The position numbers and the translations under genes are program-made. The notes under the pieces were generated by a model. It did no database searches, was not told the DNA's origin, and saw nothing but the letters and a program-made list of their open reading frames with translations. A stretch of 64,000 bases of DNA from contig OX637290.1 in NCBI GenBank assembly GCA_951799445.1, forward strand, positions 26,654,987 through 26,718,986, written 5' to 3'. The DNA comes from Pseudisothecium myosuroides. Taxonomy: Eukaryota > Streptophyta > Bryopsida > Hypnales > Lembophyllaceae. Below, one piece after another: positions 22,701-33,400 of the stretch (positions are counted from its first letter, which is position 1; the number at the start of each line of letters is the position of its first letter).

Positions 22701-24469
22701 CTCTCACTCAGGTGTTCTCAGTAGACATCCACATGACCGTCAATTGTACAGCACAGCACAAAGGTTTCTACTGCAAGCTCAGTTCTGAGTCTTACGGAGA
22801 ACTGAGGTCTTCAAAAAGACTTGATATGAGAGTTCAATATAAAACAGTCCTTGCCAGTCACCACCAGCCACTTATCCAACACTTGACTCGGGAAAAACAT
22901 CAGGAGTTATTGACACATCTCAAATGAGAAGCATCATTTTTAAGGTAACTTCGCCTAAAATTGTCCAAATAAGGATCATTCGAGCAAGGTTCTTATTAGT
23001 AAATGGTTTTAAATTTTGTTGAAATCAATCTTGTTGGCAATTGAAAGAGCATTTTGAAGGAGTATGTCAACTTGCATTTTTTGGACATTATAAATAATAA
23101 ATAAATTATGAATTTTCAAAATGTTGATTATAGGTGTATCCAAAATTGACCCCAAGTTTTTTGTGTTACAAGGTTTTACAGTTTAGACAAGAATCTAGAT
23201 GGGATCTCAATAAGATCTTATTGACCTTTTTTTCATCCCAATGTCAAGCTATTCCCCCCTGAGAATGTACCCTAAATGGAAGCGAGAGTTTCATGGAGGT
23301 TATCCATGAAAGTCCGAGCAAGGTCCACAAACTTCAATGGCAGTCTGACGTAGCTCTGGACATGTTCAGATCATTGTGGGAACTCAAGAAAAGGAATATT
23401 CAATTAAAGCTTTTCGGTTGCAGCAGAGTTGACACTGTATCTTATGTTCAAAAGTTGCAATTGGCCTACTTGTGCCTGTCACCACTCACCACATGACATA
23501 TTCATTTCTGGGACTTGGACGAATCTATGATGGTAGCAATTATTGAATTCCTACCAAGCATGCTTGACAAGGCAACCAGCCAAAACCTCATGATCGAACT
23601 TCGAACTTCTAGATTTCTCATCCCAAGCATTTGAAACTACAACTATGTAGTAAAGATGTTTATTGATGGCTGTCAAAAAACTGTTGCACTGCACTCAGGG
23701 AGGGTTATCAGTTATCACTACCATCGTGCAGTAAAATATAGAACGTCAAACTGCAGAAGTACCAAGTCTAAATGCATTCCCTCAAGGAGGAGGCCTTAGC
23801 AACTCAGCATCCTTTTGCAACAGGGAGGTGCATCAATAGTGGGTTTCCAAGTAGCCACTGCCACGACTGAGCCGGTTCTGATCATTGGACATGTGGCACA
23901 CTTAGATTTTTCAATGATTTATCCAACATTAAAAATGGTCACCCACCTTGAGGAGGTGGATAATGGTTTTCTGCATTAAAAACTCAGCCTCATGTTTCGT
24001 CAAAGGAGACTCAATGTCATGCTTCCAATGGACAAGTGGAGACTCATCATGACTAGGGGAACATGGGGTTTCAGAGTACCTACCAAGGTTGTATTGGTAT
24101 CATCCAAGCCTAACAGAATTGGCATCACAGAATTGGAGACATCAGATAGAACCACTATCCAATATTTCCTCGTAGGAATATCCCATACCAATACAACACC
24201 GACCACGTAAACTTGCTCCCTCCTATTGCTACACCAATTCTAACGTTGGAAGCTTGCACTGAATGCTGAACGATGTACTTTCTCTACTCCACTAAGTTCA
24301 TGTTCAACAATGCATGATGTACCAGTTTTTCAGCTTACGTACAAGAATCGAGAAGATGAAAATGTATAGACTACAAACCAGGATGAAGAAGCTGCATCAA
24401 AAATCAGGTTCTGGAGGTTTCCGTGTCCAAAGCTCAATCCAACGACATTTCTAAGCCAACACTAGAACT
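19727..24469. other. unassigned region, less AT-rich, 3' side of the host gene
   Basis: No gene could be built. Open frames here (20694-20903 minus, 22174-22485 plus, 22185-22604 minus, 22712-22927 plus, 24000-24210 both strands) overlap one another, lack recognisable motifs and lack consistent splice signals. The 3' untranslated part of the host gene should lie just below 24470. A 13 bp perfect inverted repeat GTTGTATTGGTAT (24088-24100 and 24185-24197) may be an old small foldback. Confidence 0.45.
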
Positions 24470-27400
24470 TCAAGCTTGACATTTGATAGAGAAACAGATG
24501 CAGCTGCTCCAAATACTCCTTCTCTTGGACACGTTATGTGGGCTCTTGGGGCTCAAGGATTTGGACGAGGGTGTTCCCCTGATGCGAGACATAATTTGCT
24601 GAATGAAATGACCTCCCTCTGGTGATGGCCTTGAAGCCGAGCTCGGTGAGCATTTGGTGTGCGCATCATCCGCCAACAAGCTCCTGAGCGGTGTGTGAGG
24701 TCTTCCCCTTTTGCCTTTCCGCTTGTTCCGTCCCTTGTCGACACAGCCAGCTCCTACACTGGAGTCGACTATGCCTCTTCTCAAGGAGGCTGAGGCCGAA
24801 GGGACTTGATGGTCGTCCGAAGAGATGGCAACTCCTGGTGATGGGGACTGCAGGAAGACGTTGGCCACTGGGGCGGCTTCGTCATCACGACCCGGAGTGC
24901 CTCGTCCTCCGCTGGAGTAAGTTTCCGCTTGCTCTTCCCATAGCCTGTCTTGGTGCGAGCTGGAGAACGAGGGGTTGGCCAGAATCGAGATAGAAGAAGG
25001 GGCCAGGTGAAATACATCGACAGAGGAAATGCCAGAAGGGGCTTGCAACCTCGACTTGAAACTTCGTGACCTTTCTCGAGTAATTGCCACATTTGCGTCG
25101 AGTGTGGAAAGAGAAGTGTGTTTGGTCGCATTTCGCCCAAGGGTACTGTTGGAACGTGCTGTTTTGGGACCCTCTGCAAGCAAAACAAAAACAAAAATGC
25201 ATTCAGCTCAACATCGATCCTCATCCTGACCCTGGCTTGGATATATCCAAGCTCTGGGCATGGAATACCGTAAAGTTCGTCAGTTACCTGATCCCATGTA
25301 TCTCCTACAATGACCACCGTTACCAACAACAACAACATACACTTGGTTGGCCTTCAATTCAAGAGGAGTAAGCATGACTTGGGATAAATATCGATTGCCA
25401 AGGTTCTTTGAATGGAAATGGAGTAGCCTACTGCTAACCCCTAAGGACCATAAGGCCACCAGGTGGCTTCTATAACACTGTTTTTTGCACACCCGGTCCT
25501 TTAGGGGTTAATTATTGTGGTCTAAAATCTGCCAATTTGAAAGGGCATAAGATCTCCAACAGATTTGACTCTTGTTCCCAAATATCTCTCCAGAGCTTTA
25601 TAGAACTCCCAAAAATCGCATTCCTGCATGCTTAAAGTAACGCAAATAGGATTCTCCACCTTAATGTTTAAGAAGATTAATATTTAAGTCTACTTTCTGA
25701 CATGGAGGCATGTTGTGGACAGGGAATCAATCACCTGTCAGAGAGTCTGAGTCGTAGGAGTTCCTTCCCCGGCTACTCGACTTTTTCCTTGCTTTTCCAC
25801 CACGTCTTTCATCAGCATTTTCTCCTGCTGATGCGTTCGCACTTCCATTCACAAGTATCGTCTTAATTTGGCATTCAGAGTTTCCATCCGGTGTAGTTCG
25901 TTGCAAATTAGAGTTCACCCGCGCTACTCTTTCGTGGAAACAGCTTTCGACCTCTACCAAAGTAGGGGTCATCTCCTCATGTGAAAAAACAATTCCAGGG
26001 TTCGTGTTTTCCGGGATGGGAGGATGCCTTGGAACCATCTCCGATGTAGTCTGTTGATTTAGTTGCCGAGAGTCAAATGTACAATCTACTGTACAGCCTG
26101 AAAGACCACGATGACAAAGGCAAAGCACGTCAGAAGTTGATATGGCACAGACAACTTCCTCGCTATGTCAAAAACTAATAATGCGACGGTTCGAAACTAC
26201 TTGCAGCTCTCAAGATTTTTTCCTGTTTCAACTGAATAATAAAATGGGCAGACTCTTGGACTTTGAGAGAATGACTACCGACACTACCTCCTTTCAAAAC
26301 GAGTACCGGTAATCTCATGAGCCCAGGAAAGCCCCCTTCGCCATTGACATAATTGCACTGCTTGCTACCCTCAGTTTAGCAAATTGGACAGAAGAAACAA
26401 CCAGGATAAGATAAACCCACCTGTGCCATCGACACCTTCCAGATCATCTTTGGGATGTTTCTCAACCTCAACACCATCGCCTTTAGAGTCAAGCTCAGAC
26501 TTGAAGGATGTTGACTTTGCCTAATCGATCACCAAAAGAAAAATAATATGCACAGGGAAACATTCAAAATTCCTCAGTTTTCAAGCTTGTGTAAGTAAAG
26601 GCGCGTCAATTATACCTAGAGAACAAGAGGAGATATTAAATGCAATCACGAGAAAATCGTAGAAAGGAACACGAATTGGAGTCGAAATGTGCATGAAATT
26701 TTCTGACATCAAAAAGAGAAAAATGGCTCATACCACTTCATTTGATTCACACTGACAGGCAGCAGAAGCAGAAACTGGCGAGGATGACTCAAGAGTTCGC
26801 CCCATAGAAATTTGTGCTGTTTTCTGAAGCACATACTCTCTAGCTCGTATTGCATCCGCCCCAGAAATCACTTCAGGTCCAACTTTCGGCAATCTTCTCG
26901 TCAGCATGGGTCCCGAATCCGACACCCTTACAACTTTGAGCAACATGGCTCCAATCCCAGACGCCGAAACACTTCGTCGTCTCTTACGAGGCTTTGACTT
27001 CCGATCAGGTTCGGCTTCAGATATTCCTCGTGCTACAGGCTCGAAACTCATGCATTTCTTTAGACAAGCGTCAGAATCACAGGAAGCTCTTAAACCAGTT
27101 TCCTTCCGAGCGTCTAGTGATGCTTCGTGGGTGCGCCAGTCTGTCTTCAGTAAATTCTTTTGAGAGTCCTCTGAAGAGAAAAACAGAGGGCCAGTGAGAT
27201 ATTCCTCACTCATAAGGCTTGACCGAACGGCAGCCTCTGTGAGTTCTTCCTCGGTGACTTTCTCGGTGACAAAGAGAAGAGACGGGATGTCGTCGACTGC
27301 ATAAACCTTCTCCCCTCCAATTTCTTCCGAAGAGTCGGTTTCCATACGTGAGCTCTGTGAGCGTATTGATGATGGTCCAGTAGCCGGCGACAATATGTCT

Positions 27401-29224
27401 TCAGGACTTACATCTGCACAAGATTTGGAGTTACTATCGAGTGAAGAGCACAACAATTTCTCACTTGATAATAGAAGAGTCGACTGTGTTGTCACATCAG
27501 TTTTTATCGTCCAACTGTAGGGATAAAGCTCACCTAGCTGCAGATCATTATTTGAAGCACCGCTCAGTGATACCAAATTCAAGCTAGTCAGTTCACTTTC
27601 AGATGCATTTACGAATACTTGAGAATCATGGTCAGAGAGCAGTTCGGACGGATCTCTTGTGAATGTCGGAGAATCGACAATTGCAGGGGATGGCAATAGG
27701 TCTTCTTCATCTCCCTTATGATCATCCTCCACCAATGTTGATGAGTCAATGACATACTCATTCTGCTCTGCTGACGAGCTGAAGATCAGCGGCTGAGCTG
27801 ACTCTGAGATCACACAGCAAAAGGAATGTATTAGGACAATTGGGGCAAGGTAGATGTGGAGACTTCTTGACATTGTCTTGTGGACGCTGTGTACAACGTA
27901 TAATTACTCTATTGTGTACTTCGTCAGCTGGTAATTACCCTCTTACAACTCTATATGATGCAAATATTTGAGGACGAGTGCTGCTCAGGGGACGCCATTT
28001 CAGAAATGCACACTTCTGGTACATTGTCCCCAAAGAACATACACTGGTGTCTTCTGAGCAGCACCGCATGCCTTGCAACCTGTGAACATTCTCTTTATGA
28101 TGTGTTGTCATTCAAAATCTTATTCCTGCATCAAAAAAATTCTCTAAAACTGATAAGCCAAGATGACCTGCAACCTACAAAAGTCCTCGTTGACTTGTAA
28201 CAGAGTAAATAGAGGAAGTAGCATCCACATACCTTCGACGTCCTGAGTCAAAGAAAGAAGCCCGCTCCCCTTGCCTCCACTCAGGGGTGCCATTTGAGGT
28301 CCATCATCCGACGACATTTGAAATTGTTGTCTCAAAGAGACCACTTCCTCTGCTTGAATGGCTATCTGCGTCACCCTTGACATGGACATGGTGCGCTCAA
28401 CCTTTGTGGGAGAGTGAAAAAGTGAGGCGGCAATCTTTGCAACTGCAAACCTGTCTTTCCTGAATGATAAACTTCCTCCTTTCTCTCTTGGTGAGTCCGT
28501 TTTCTCCTTCCTGAATGATAAGCTTCTTCCTTTTTCTCTTGGTGAGTCCGTAGTTTTCTCCTTCCTGAATGATAAGCTTCTTCCTTTCTCTCTTGGTGAG
28601 TCCGTAGTTTTCTCCTTCCTAAATGATAAGCTTCCTCCTTTCTCTCTAGGTGACTCCAATGCTTTCTCCATCCTGAACGATGACTCCAGCGATTTGCAAG
28701 GCGCGACAGTGCTTCCGGAACCGATCCTCCTGTGTCCTGCAAGTTTAGGTACCAACTTCGACATACTTCAGGCAAGTACGATAGTAACATTTTCAAGAAT
28801 AAATGCCAGAGAAAATTGAGTATATCCTCCTTTTCATACCCCCCAAAGTTGAGAACATTTGTCTGAATCAAAATTCCAAATCGGTGAGAGAATAACAACC
28901 TCGGAAGGGATTGAAGCTTGTGGGTTTCCTGTCAGACGACGCCCCTCCATGTAGCTCAATTCCTTTCAAGTACTCCTCAGTCCCACAGAGCGACGATTGT
29001 TTTCTTCTTGCAACTGGCTTACTGCCAAGAAACGATGAAGCAGACTTCTCCTCCTTCACCTTCGGGCTGCTGAGTGCACTTGCCGATTTCTTCTTCTCAC
29101 TTGAATTGACACTGCCCAGCTGCCCAAGCTGTTCAAGCTGAAGTGAGAGAGACTGTCTATGCCTTCTCTTAGACAGGGACATGGGCACTTGAACAGTGGT
29201 ACAACCAGAGGATGGGTTCCCCAT
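24470..29224 (-). CDS. six-exon host gene, 1021-aa low-complexity nuclear-type protein, function unknown
   Basis: Not a recognised family. Exons on the minus strand: 29224-28900, 28736-28233, 27803-26734, 26520-26421, 26097-25735, 25173-24470. All introns are GT-AG (donors GTTGTT, GTATGT, GTATGA, GTGGGT, GTGATT), phases 1,1,0,1,1; the joined length 3066 nt is exactly 1022 codons with no internal stop. ATG at 29224 lies in ACCATGG. The protein is Ser-, Glu- and Lys-rich and probably largely disordered. Visible parts: N-terminus MGNPSSGC, a possible N-myristoylation/palmitoylation signal; four 17-18-residue repeats with SPREKG (about 131-201); a short helical stretch (about 230-248); basic clusters KSKPRKRRR (about 545-553) and GRNKRKGKRGRP (about 935-946), possible nuclear signals; TPLRSLLADD (about 948-957); and a Trp/Cys tail SIWSSCICFSIK (about 1007-1018). 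The tail recalls plant proteins of unknown function, from memory only. Intron 5 holds a piggyBac micro-element. Confidence 0.85.
25434..25511. mobile_element. 78 bp piggyBac-like micro-element in intron 5 of the host gene
   Basis: The left end CTAACCCCTAAGGACC (one A missing from the AAA run, first T changed to C) and right end GGTCCTTTAGGGGTTAA are the family termini in inverted orientation, with only about 45 bp between them. The inner part includes the palindrome GCCACCAGGTGGC at 25455-25467. It lies wholly within intron 5 (25174-25734), so it does not touch the reading frame. Confidence 0.8.
28457..28669 (-). repeat. coding minisatellite, four units of 51-54 bp, in exon 2
   Basis: Four head-to-tail units encode KEKTTDSPREKGRSLSFR or close variants. 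The two middle units are identical in protein, and one outer unit is 3 bp shorter. Every length is a multiple of three, so copy-number change keeps the frame. Each unit has one Ser-Pro and one RSLS/GSLS site that could be phosphorylated. Confidence 0.9.
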
Positions 29225-31420
29225 GGTTTCAGGCTTTCAACTAAACAAATTCCCCTTCAAATTACAACATCACTCAGAAAAGAGCCGTGGCACCATTAGT
29301 CACAGTGCCAGCCTCATGGTCACAAACCACACGATTTTGCTCCATTTGGTAACTTCATAGCCTCTGACGTATGAATACAGAGTCCGGCATTGACTTGGGC
29401 GAAGCTCTCTTCGCATCACTCAGCAGGTACTGAATATAATACACAGCAATACAACAGAAGCAACATCAACACCAGGCGCATGCTGTAACAAGTAAAATTG
29501 AATATTCGCTACTATTGAAATCAGAGAAACAATATCAATTAAAAAAGAAACTTTCAGGCCGTCAAAGACTCCTCAAATCACATCAAGGAATCTCGTGCGC
29601 ACGTTGTAGCTAGACTAACACACCCTTGGCCTGCAAAAGCATGGCACCCTAATTCTTTCAATAGAGGGTGACGTCGTTTCCTTAACTTGCAGAGAATATA
29701 TATTATCTTGCTACATTGATCACACGAAGGCAATCAGAGAGCCACCAAGACCAGAAGGACGAACAAAAGAGCGGGAAAATCACAACACAAGAATGAGCAC
29801 TATTTTGGAAGTAAAGCTCTTTACGGACGTCAAGACTAACACACGCTTGGCCAGGAGTCCATGGACATTTCGGAGCACTCACATAACTAACAAGCTGTGC
29901 AACCAAAAAGCTAGCTTACCCTGCTCGCAATCTCAATTGAGTGCATAAAAAAAGGTGACAACAAGAAGAGAAGGGGTAAGACTCTGACCACAGCGACACT
30001 GAAACTCCAAAGTCTCACTTGCGCTCTGCCTTCATTACACGTAACCCAAGCCACAAAGACTAAAATTTGGAAACAATTACAAACCTGAGCGCTCACGTGG
30101 TGGCCGTTACGCATAAGCAAGCCATAGCCTCATTCCCAATGAGCTCACGGACAAGCAACTGGAACGAACTTCGACTTTCCCGCTTCAGGAGCAACGAGCT
30201 GAAGGTGCTGGTACCCAAAAACATTAATTTGACAGAGAAGTGGCGAAGTACGACGAAATTGAACGAGGAGAAGCTCACAGCTATGGCGCAGGCAAGCCAG
30301 GCGTTTCACAAGGGGAGCTGGCCTGGCCTTGCATTTCCTTGCCTTGCCTTGCTTAGCCTAGCCTTGCCTTGCCTTGCCTTGCCTTGCCTACAGCAAAGGC
30401 ACCTGAGCCTGATGAGTGATGAGGTCTGTTCAAATTTCAAAACTTCCAAAGGAGGCTGCTGCCAGAGTCATGATCGAGCCGGAGTTGACAGGGAGATCTA
30501 CACTAGCCTTGCAAAAGTCAGTGTCCTTTGTTAGAGACAAAAAAATATATGTTTGTCAGTAACAGGAAAATGCAGTATTTTCAAATTTGCACTTGAGTTT
30601 AAGGTGGCACACTGTACTTAATGATGCCACTCTGCCCCTCTTCCCTCGAAGCGTCATGCACACGTAGGTAAGTTATTCTCTTCTTAACTTAACCCCCAAG
30701 AGCCCTTCATGTGGGTGTACTTGGAGTCGTATGTCTCCCAGACGGACAGACCTATCTCATCAGCTTCATTATATTCTAACCTTTAAAGGTCTGTTCGGAA
30801 CTGTACATATGGTACCGTATTAGACTCGTATAGTACAACTTAAGAACTAAAATATGGTATGACTTATCTAAATGAAGCTGATGAATTGAGGTGTCTGTGA
30901 GAGACATTAACTTTTTAGTTAATTTTGATAGTTAATCATGTATCAAATCATTTCATGCAATCAAGTAATAGTTTCTTACTTTCTTCTTAACTTAGTTTAA
31001 AGTTTCAGAATCATAAAAGCGTATTTTGGAAACTTTGCCTAGATTGCTATTTTACTCTAACCAACAATTAGTCTAGCTAAACTGAATAGATATGAAGCAA
31101 TGTTTTTTTTTTATTTTCGGACAAACGGCTGTGTGGCCTTTCTTTCAAGAAGGTTCTAAGTTTCTTGCCTCCTTCATTTTCAAGGTTTGAATTGAAGGAG
31201 GCCAATTTTGTATTTTTTGAAACATATGGATCAATTCCATTGCAAAAAAAACAAGTATAGTGAACAGAGGCAAGCCCAAGAACCAGTGATAATTTTAAGG
31301 AAATCAAACAACTAACTAGCAAGTCCAAAAGCACCAAGCAACCAGCCTTGCACATGAGACCATACAACTTCATAGGGGAACTAACTGAATGATCCAATCT
31401 TTGGAGGATTGAACCTCCAT
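29225..31420. other. upstream region of the host gene and intergenic DNA
   Basis: Expected to hold the promoter and 5' untranslated part of the minus-strand gene; no TATA box or start site could be fixed. The 155-codon plus frame at 30067-30534 begins without ATG support and runs through the CCTTG repeat, so I do not accept it as a gene. 31100-31260 is T/A-rich and resembles plant retroposon tails. Confidence 0.45.
30327..30390. repeat. CCTTG pentanucleotide microsatellite
   Basis: About twelve CCTTG units, some changed to CCTAG or CTTAG, in two blocks. It lies about 1.1 kb upstream of the host gene start codon. Confidence 0.9.
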
Positions 31421-31825
31421 CTAAACTCTAAGTTGACTCGCTCCTAGAAGAATCTTGTACAGACATATATTATCGAACCGGCAGAGAAATGTTGCCACCT
31501 TGTCAAGGTAGAGCTTATAAAGCTTGGTGGTTTTGAGCCACACAACCTTAACATGATCGACAAAGGCTTCCCACAAAACTGCCTCCACCTTTGCATTGGG
31601 CCAAGGTGTGTTCCTGAAGCACCTTGCATTGCGATCCAACCAAGATACCCATACAACAGACCCCCCAAAAAGTGACAAAGGAGGCCAATTTTCAGTATGT
31701 AATTTTTGTATGCAATTTTCATATGTGTTGGCTTTGCACAATGGATGAGATTTTGGAAACATTGTGGCAACAATGTGCAGGGCCATCATTACACTCTGGC
31801 ATTTTTTTAACACATTTATCCTCAT
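31421..31825 (-). pseudogene. LINE reverse transcriptase C-terminal remnant
   Basis: A 134-codon open stretch with the motif VWVSWLDRNARCFRN, matching the W(I/L)xRNxRxF signature at the C-terminus of plant LINE-type reverse transcriptases (zf-RVT region), followed by a helical VEAVLWEAFVDHVKVVW segment of the same kind. No catalytic YxDD or endonuclease part was found nearby, so this is a fragment. The region at 32560-32620 (TTTTTTGAAACAAATGAAAC, then ATTTTATTGCAAGGGC) could be another retroposon end. Confidence 0.5.
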
Positions 31826-31829
31826 TTTT

Positions 31830-32850
31830 TGTATAGGCTTGAAGCTTCACCCCTTCTTTTTTTTCTTTATAGGAAATTGGGCATTAAATTGCCTTTAAAA
31901 AAAACTGATATGAAGTTGGAGAAAAAGTATCATATTTTTACATCTTTATATTGTGTTAGGACTTATTATGTAACTCAGTCAACAACCATGTATAAGAAAA
32001 AAAAATTGCAGTCCAGCAAGGGGCCAATTAACTTCCTGATCAGGCTGACAATTCCTCAGACCAATCAACCAATTTGAAGCATCCAGGCACAGAATTCTGT
32101 TGCCTGCAGGTCTGGCTCCTTTTTAATACCCTTAATTTTGCGGAGACTGAATCCACGACTACATTATTTTATTATGGATGAGGGTCAGATGAACTTATGG
32201 AGTTTTTGCATAAAATAAACAGATAATATTCTTCGTTTGAATTCAAGTAAATTAATAAAAGGAAGGGAGACCGTAGAAAATGCAGAAGGATTTAGGATTT
32301 TGAGCTTCTTCATGCCATCACTGCATTTTACTTAATCAAAGACAGCAAGTCAATTCACAAGGATTATCACGTTGTGTTCTTTTCTTTTCTTTTTTCTTTT
32401 TTAATTTCTGTTTTATTAAAGGGGGTCTCAGGCACTGCACGTACCCAGCGAGGTAAGGGTAGCTAGGGGGAGGTGGCAGGGACCATCAGACAAAGATACA
32501 CCACCGTGGTCCCCCTCCCTGGACACTCATGTGACTTCAGTTGTTATGATTCAATTTTTTCTTTTTTTGAAACAAATGAAACAGAATTTTATTGCAAGGG
32601 CAAAATACAAGACCACCAGCCACATCATGATTCAATTTTGAAACGAAAGAATGGTAACTGGTGAATGATTAACAATAGGTACTAGAGACCTTGTGATAAG
32701 GTTGACATTGCAGACATGTCCATGGAAGCTGTGGCCCGATCGACAGACACAGACACATTTGAGGACCACCAAGGCATCAATGGCTCTGTAGAGCTCCATA
32801 GCAACAGCTGAAAGAAAGCTTGTTCTCACCCAACAATGATAGCAGCATGG
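31830..32850. other. intergenic DNA, possible retroposon debris
   Basis: No gene supported. It contains a CTTTTCTTTTC-rich tract near 32380 and a GC-richer stretch at 32420-32540. Confidence 0.4.
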
Positions 32851-32853
32851 AAG

Positions 32854-33000
32854 GGCCACTTCACACTATGGTCAAGGCCAAACGTCATGAGGTTTATTGA
32901 TTCCCACTCCTACCAATCAAATTGCAAGAAATCAAGAATTTGGCAATTTGATTGGTGGAAATTGATGGCCTCTTGAGCTTTGGCCATAGTGTGAAGTGCC
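32854..33000. repeat. small foldback, arms about 60-70 bp
   Basis: Left arm 32854-32925 and right arm 32943-33000 pair imperfectly. The outer parts (CACTTCACACTATGG against CCATAGTGTGAAGTG) and inner parts (ACCAATCAAATTGC against GCAATTTGATTGGT) are essentially perfect. Probably a MITE, but no convincing target duplication was found. Confidence 0.75.
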
Positions 33001-33036
33001 ACTAATCTTAGCCATATCGCAAACTGGATAGAGTAA

Positions 33037-33397
33037 GAGCATTTCCTGCAGCCCTCCAACTTTCCTCGCTTCTTGGTTCAAGATCTGTCCAATGAAGAGG
33101 AGATGACCACTTGTACCCCCAACAGTGCAACTCCATAAAACATACTTCCAACCAATCACAAGTCACACAACTCCCCAAAATATACTCCCAACCAATCACA
33201 AGTCACACAATTTGCATTTATTATGACGACTTGCTAATCCCAAGACAATTTGTAGTGGAAGAGGGATTAGTGGCCCCTCTAGAAATGGCTTTTTGAGCGG
33301 GGAAAGAGAAGGCTGAGCCTGACAAACGCTAGAATCGATTGCTTTTCATTCAAATTCTAGAGGGGAGGGGAGATCTAGAGGGCTGCAGGAGATGCTC
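33037..33397. mobile_element. PIF/Harbinger-like MITE
   Basis: Terminal inverted repeats GAGCATTTCCTGCAGCCCTC (left) and GAGCATCTCCTGCAGCCCTC (right, read inverted) differ at one base, and the element is flanked by TAA at 33034-33036 and 33398-33400, the 3 bp duplication of PIF/Harbinger elements. The end sequence is the widespread plant GAGCATCTCC type. Internally, a unit of about 40 bp ending CCAACCAATCACAAGTCACA is tandemly duplicated (33129-33210). 361 bp, non-coding. Confidence 0.85.
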
Positions 33398-33400
33398 TAA

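Noticed and set aside
24781..25371. Other long frames overlapping exon 6 of the host gene on both strands (185, 105, 95 and 100 codons)
   Set aside because: The exon 6 frame is fixed by phase continuity from five introns; the others are shadows of it.
30067..30534. 155-codon plus-strand frame upstream of the host gene
   Set aside because: It has no convincing start, runs through the CCTTG microsatellite giving a PCLALPCLALPC-like stretch, and has no partner exon or motif.
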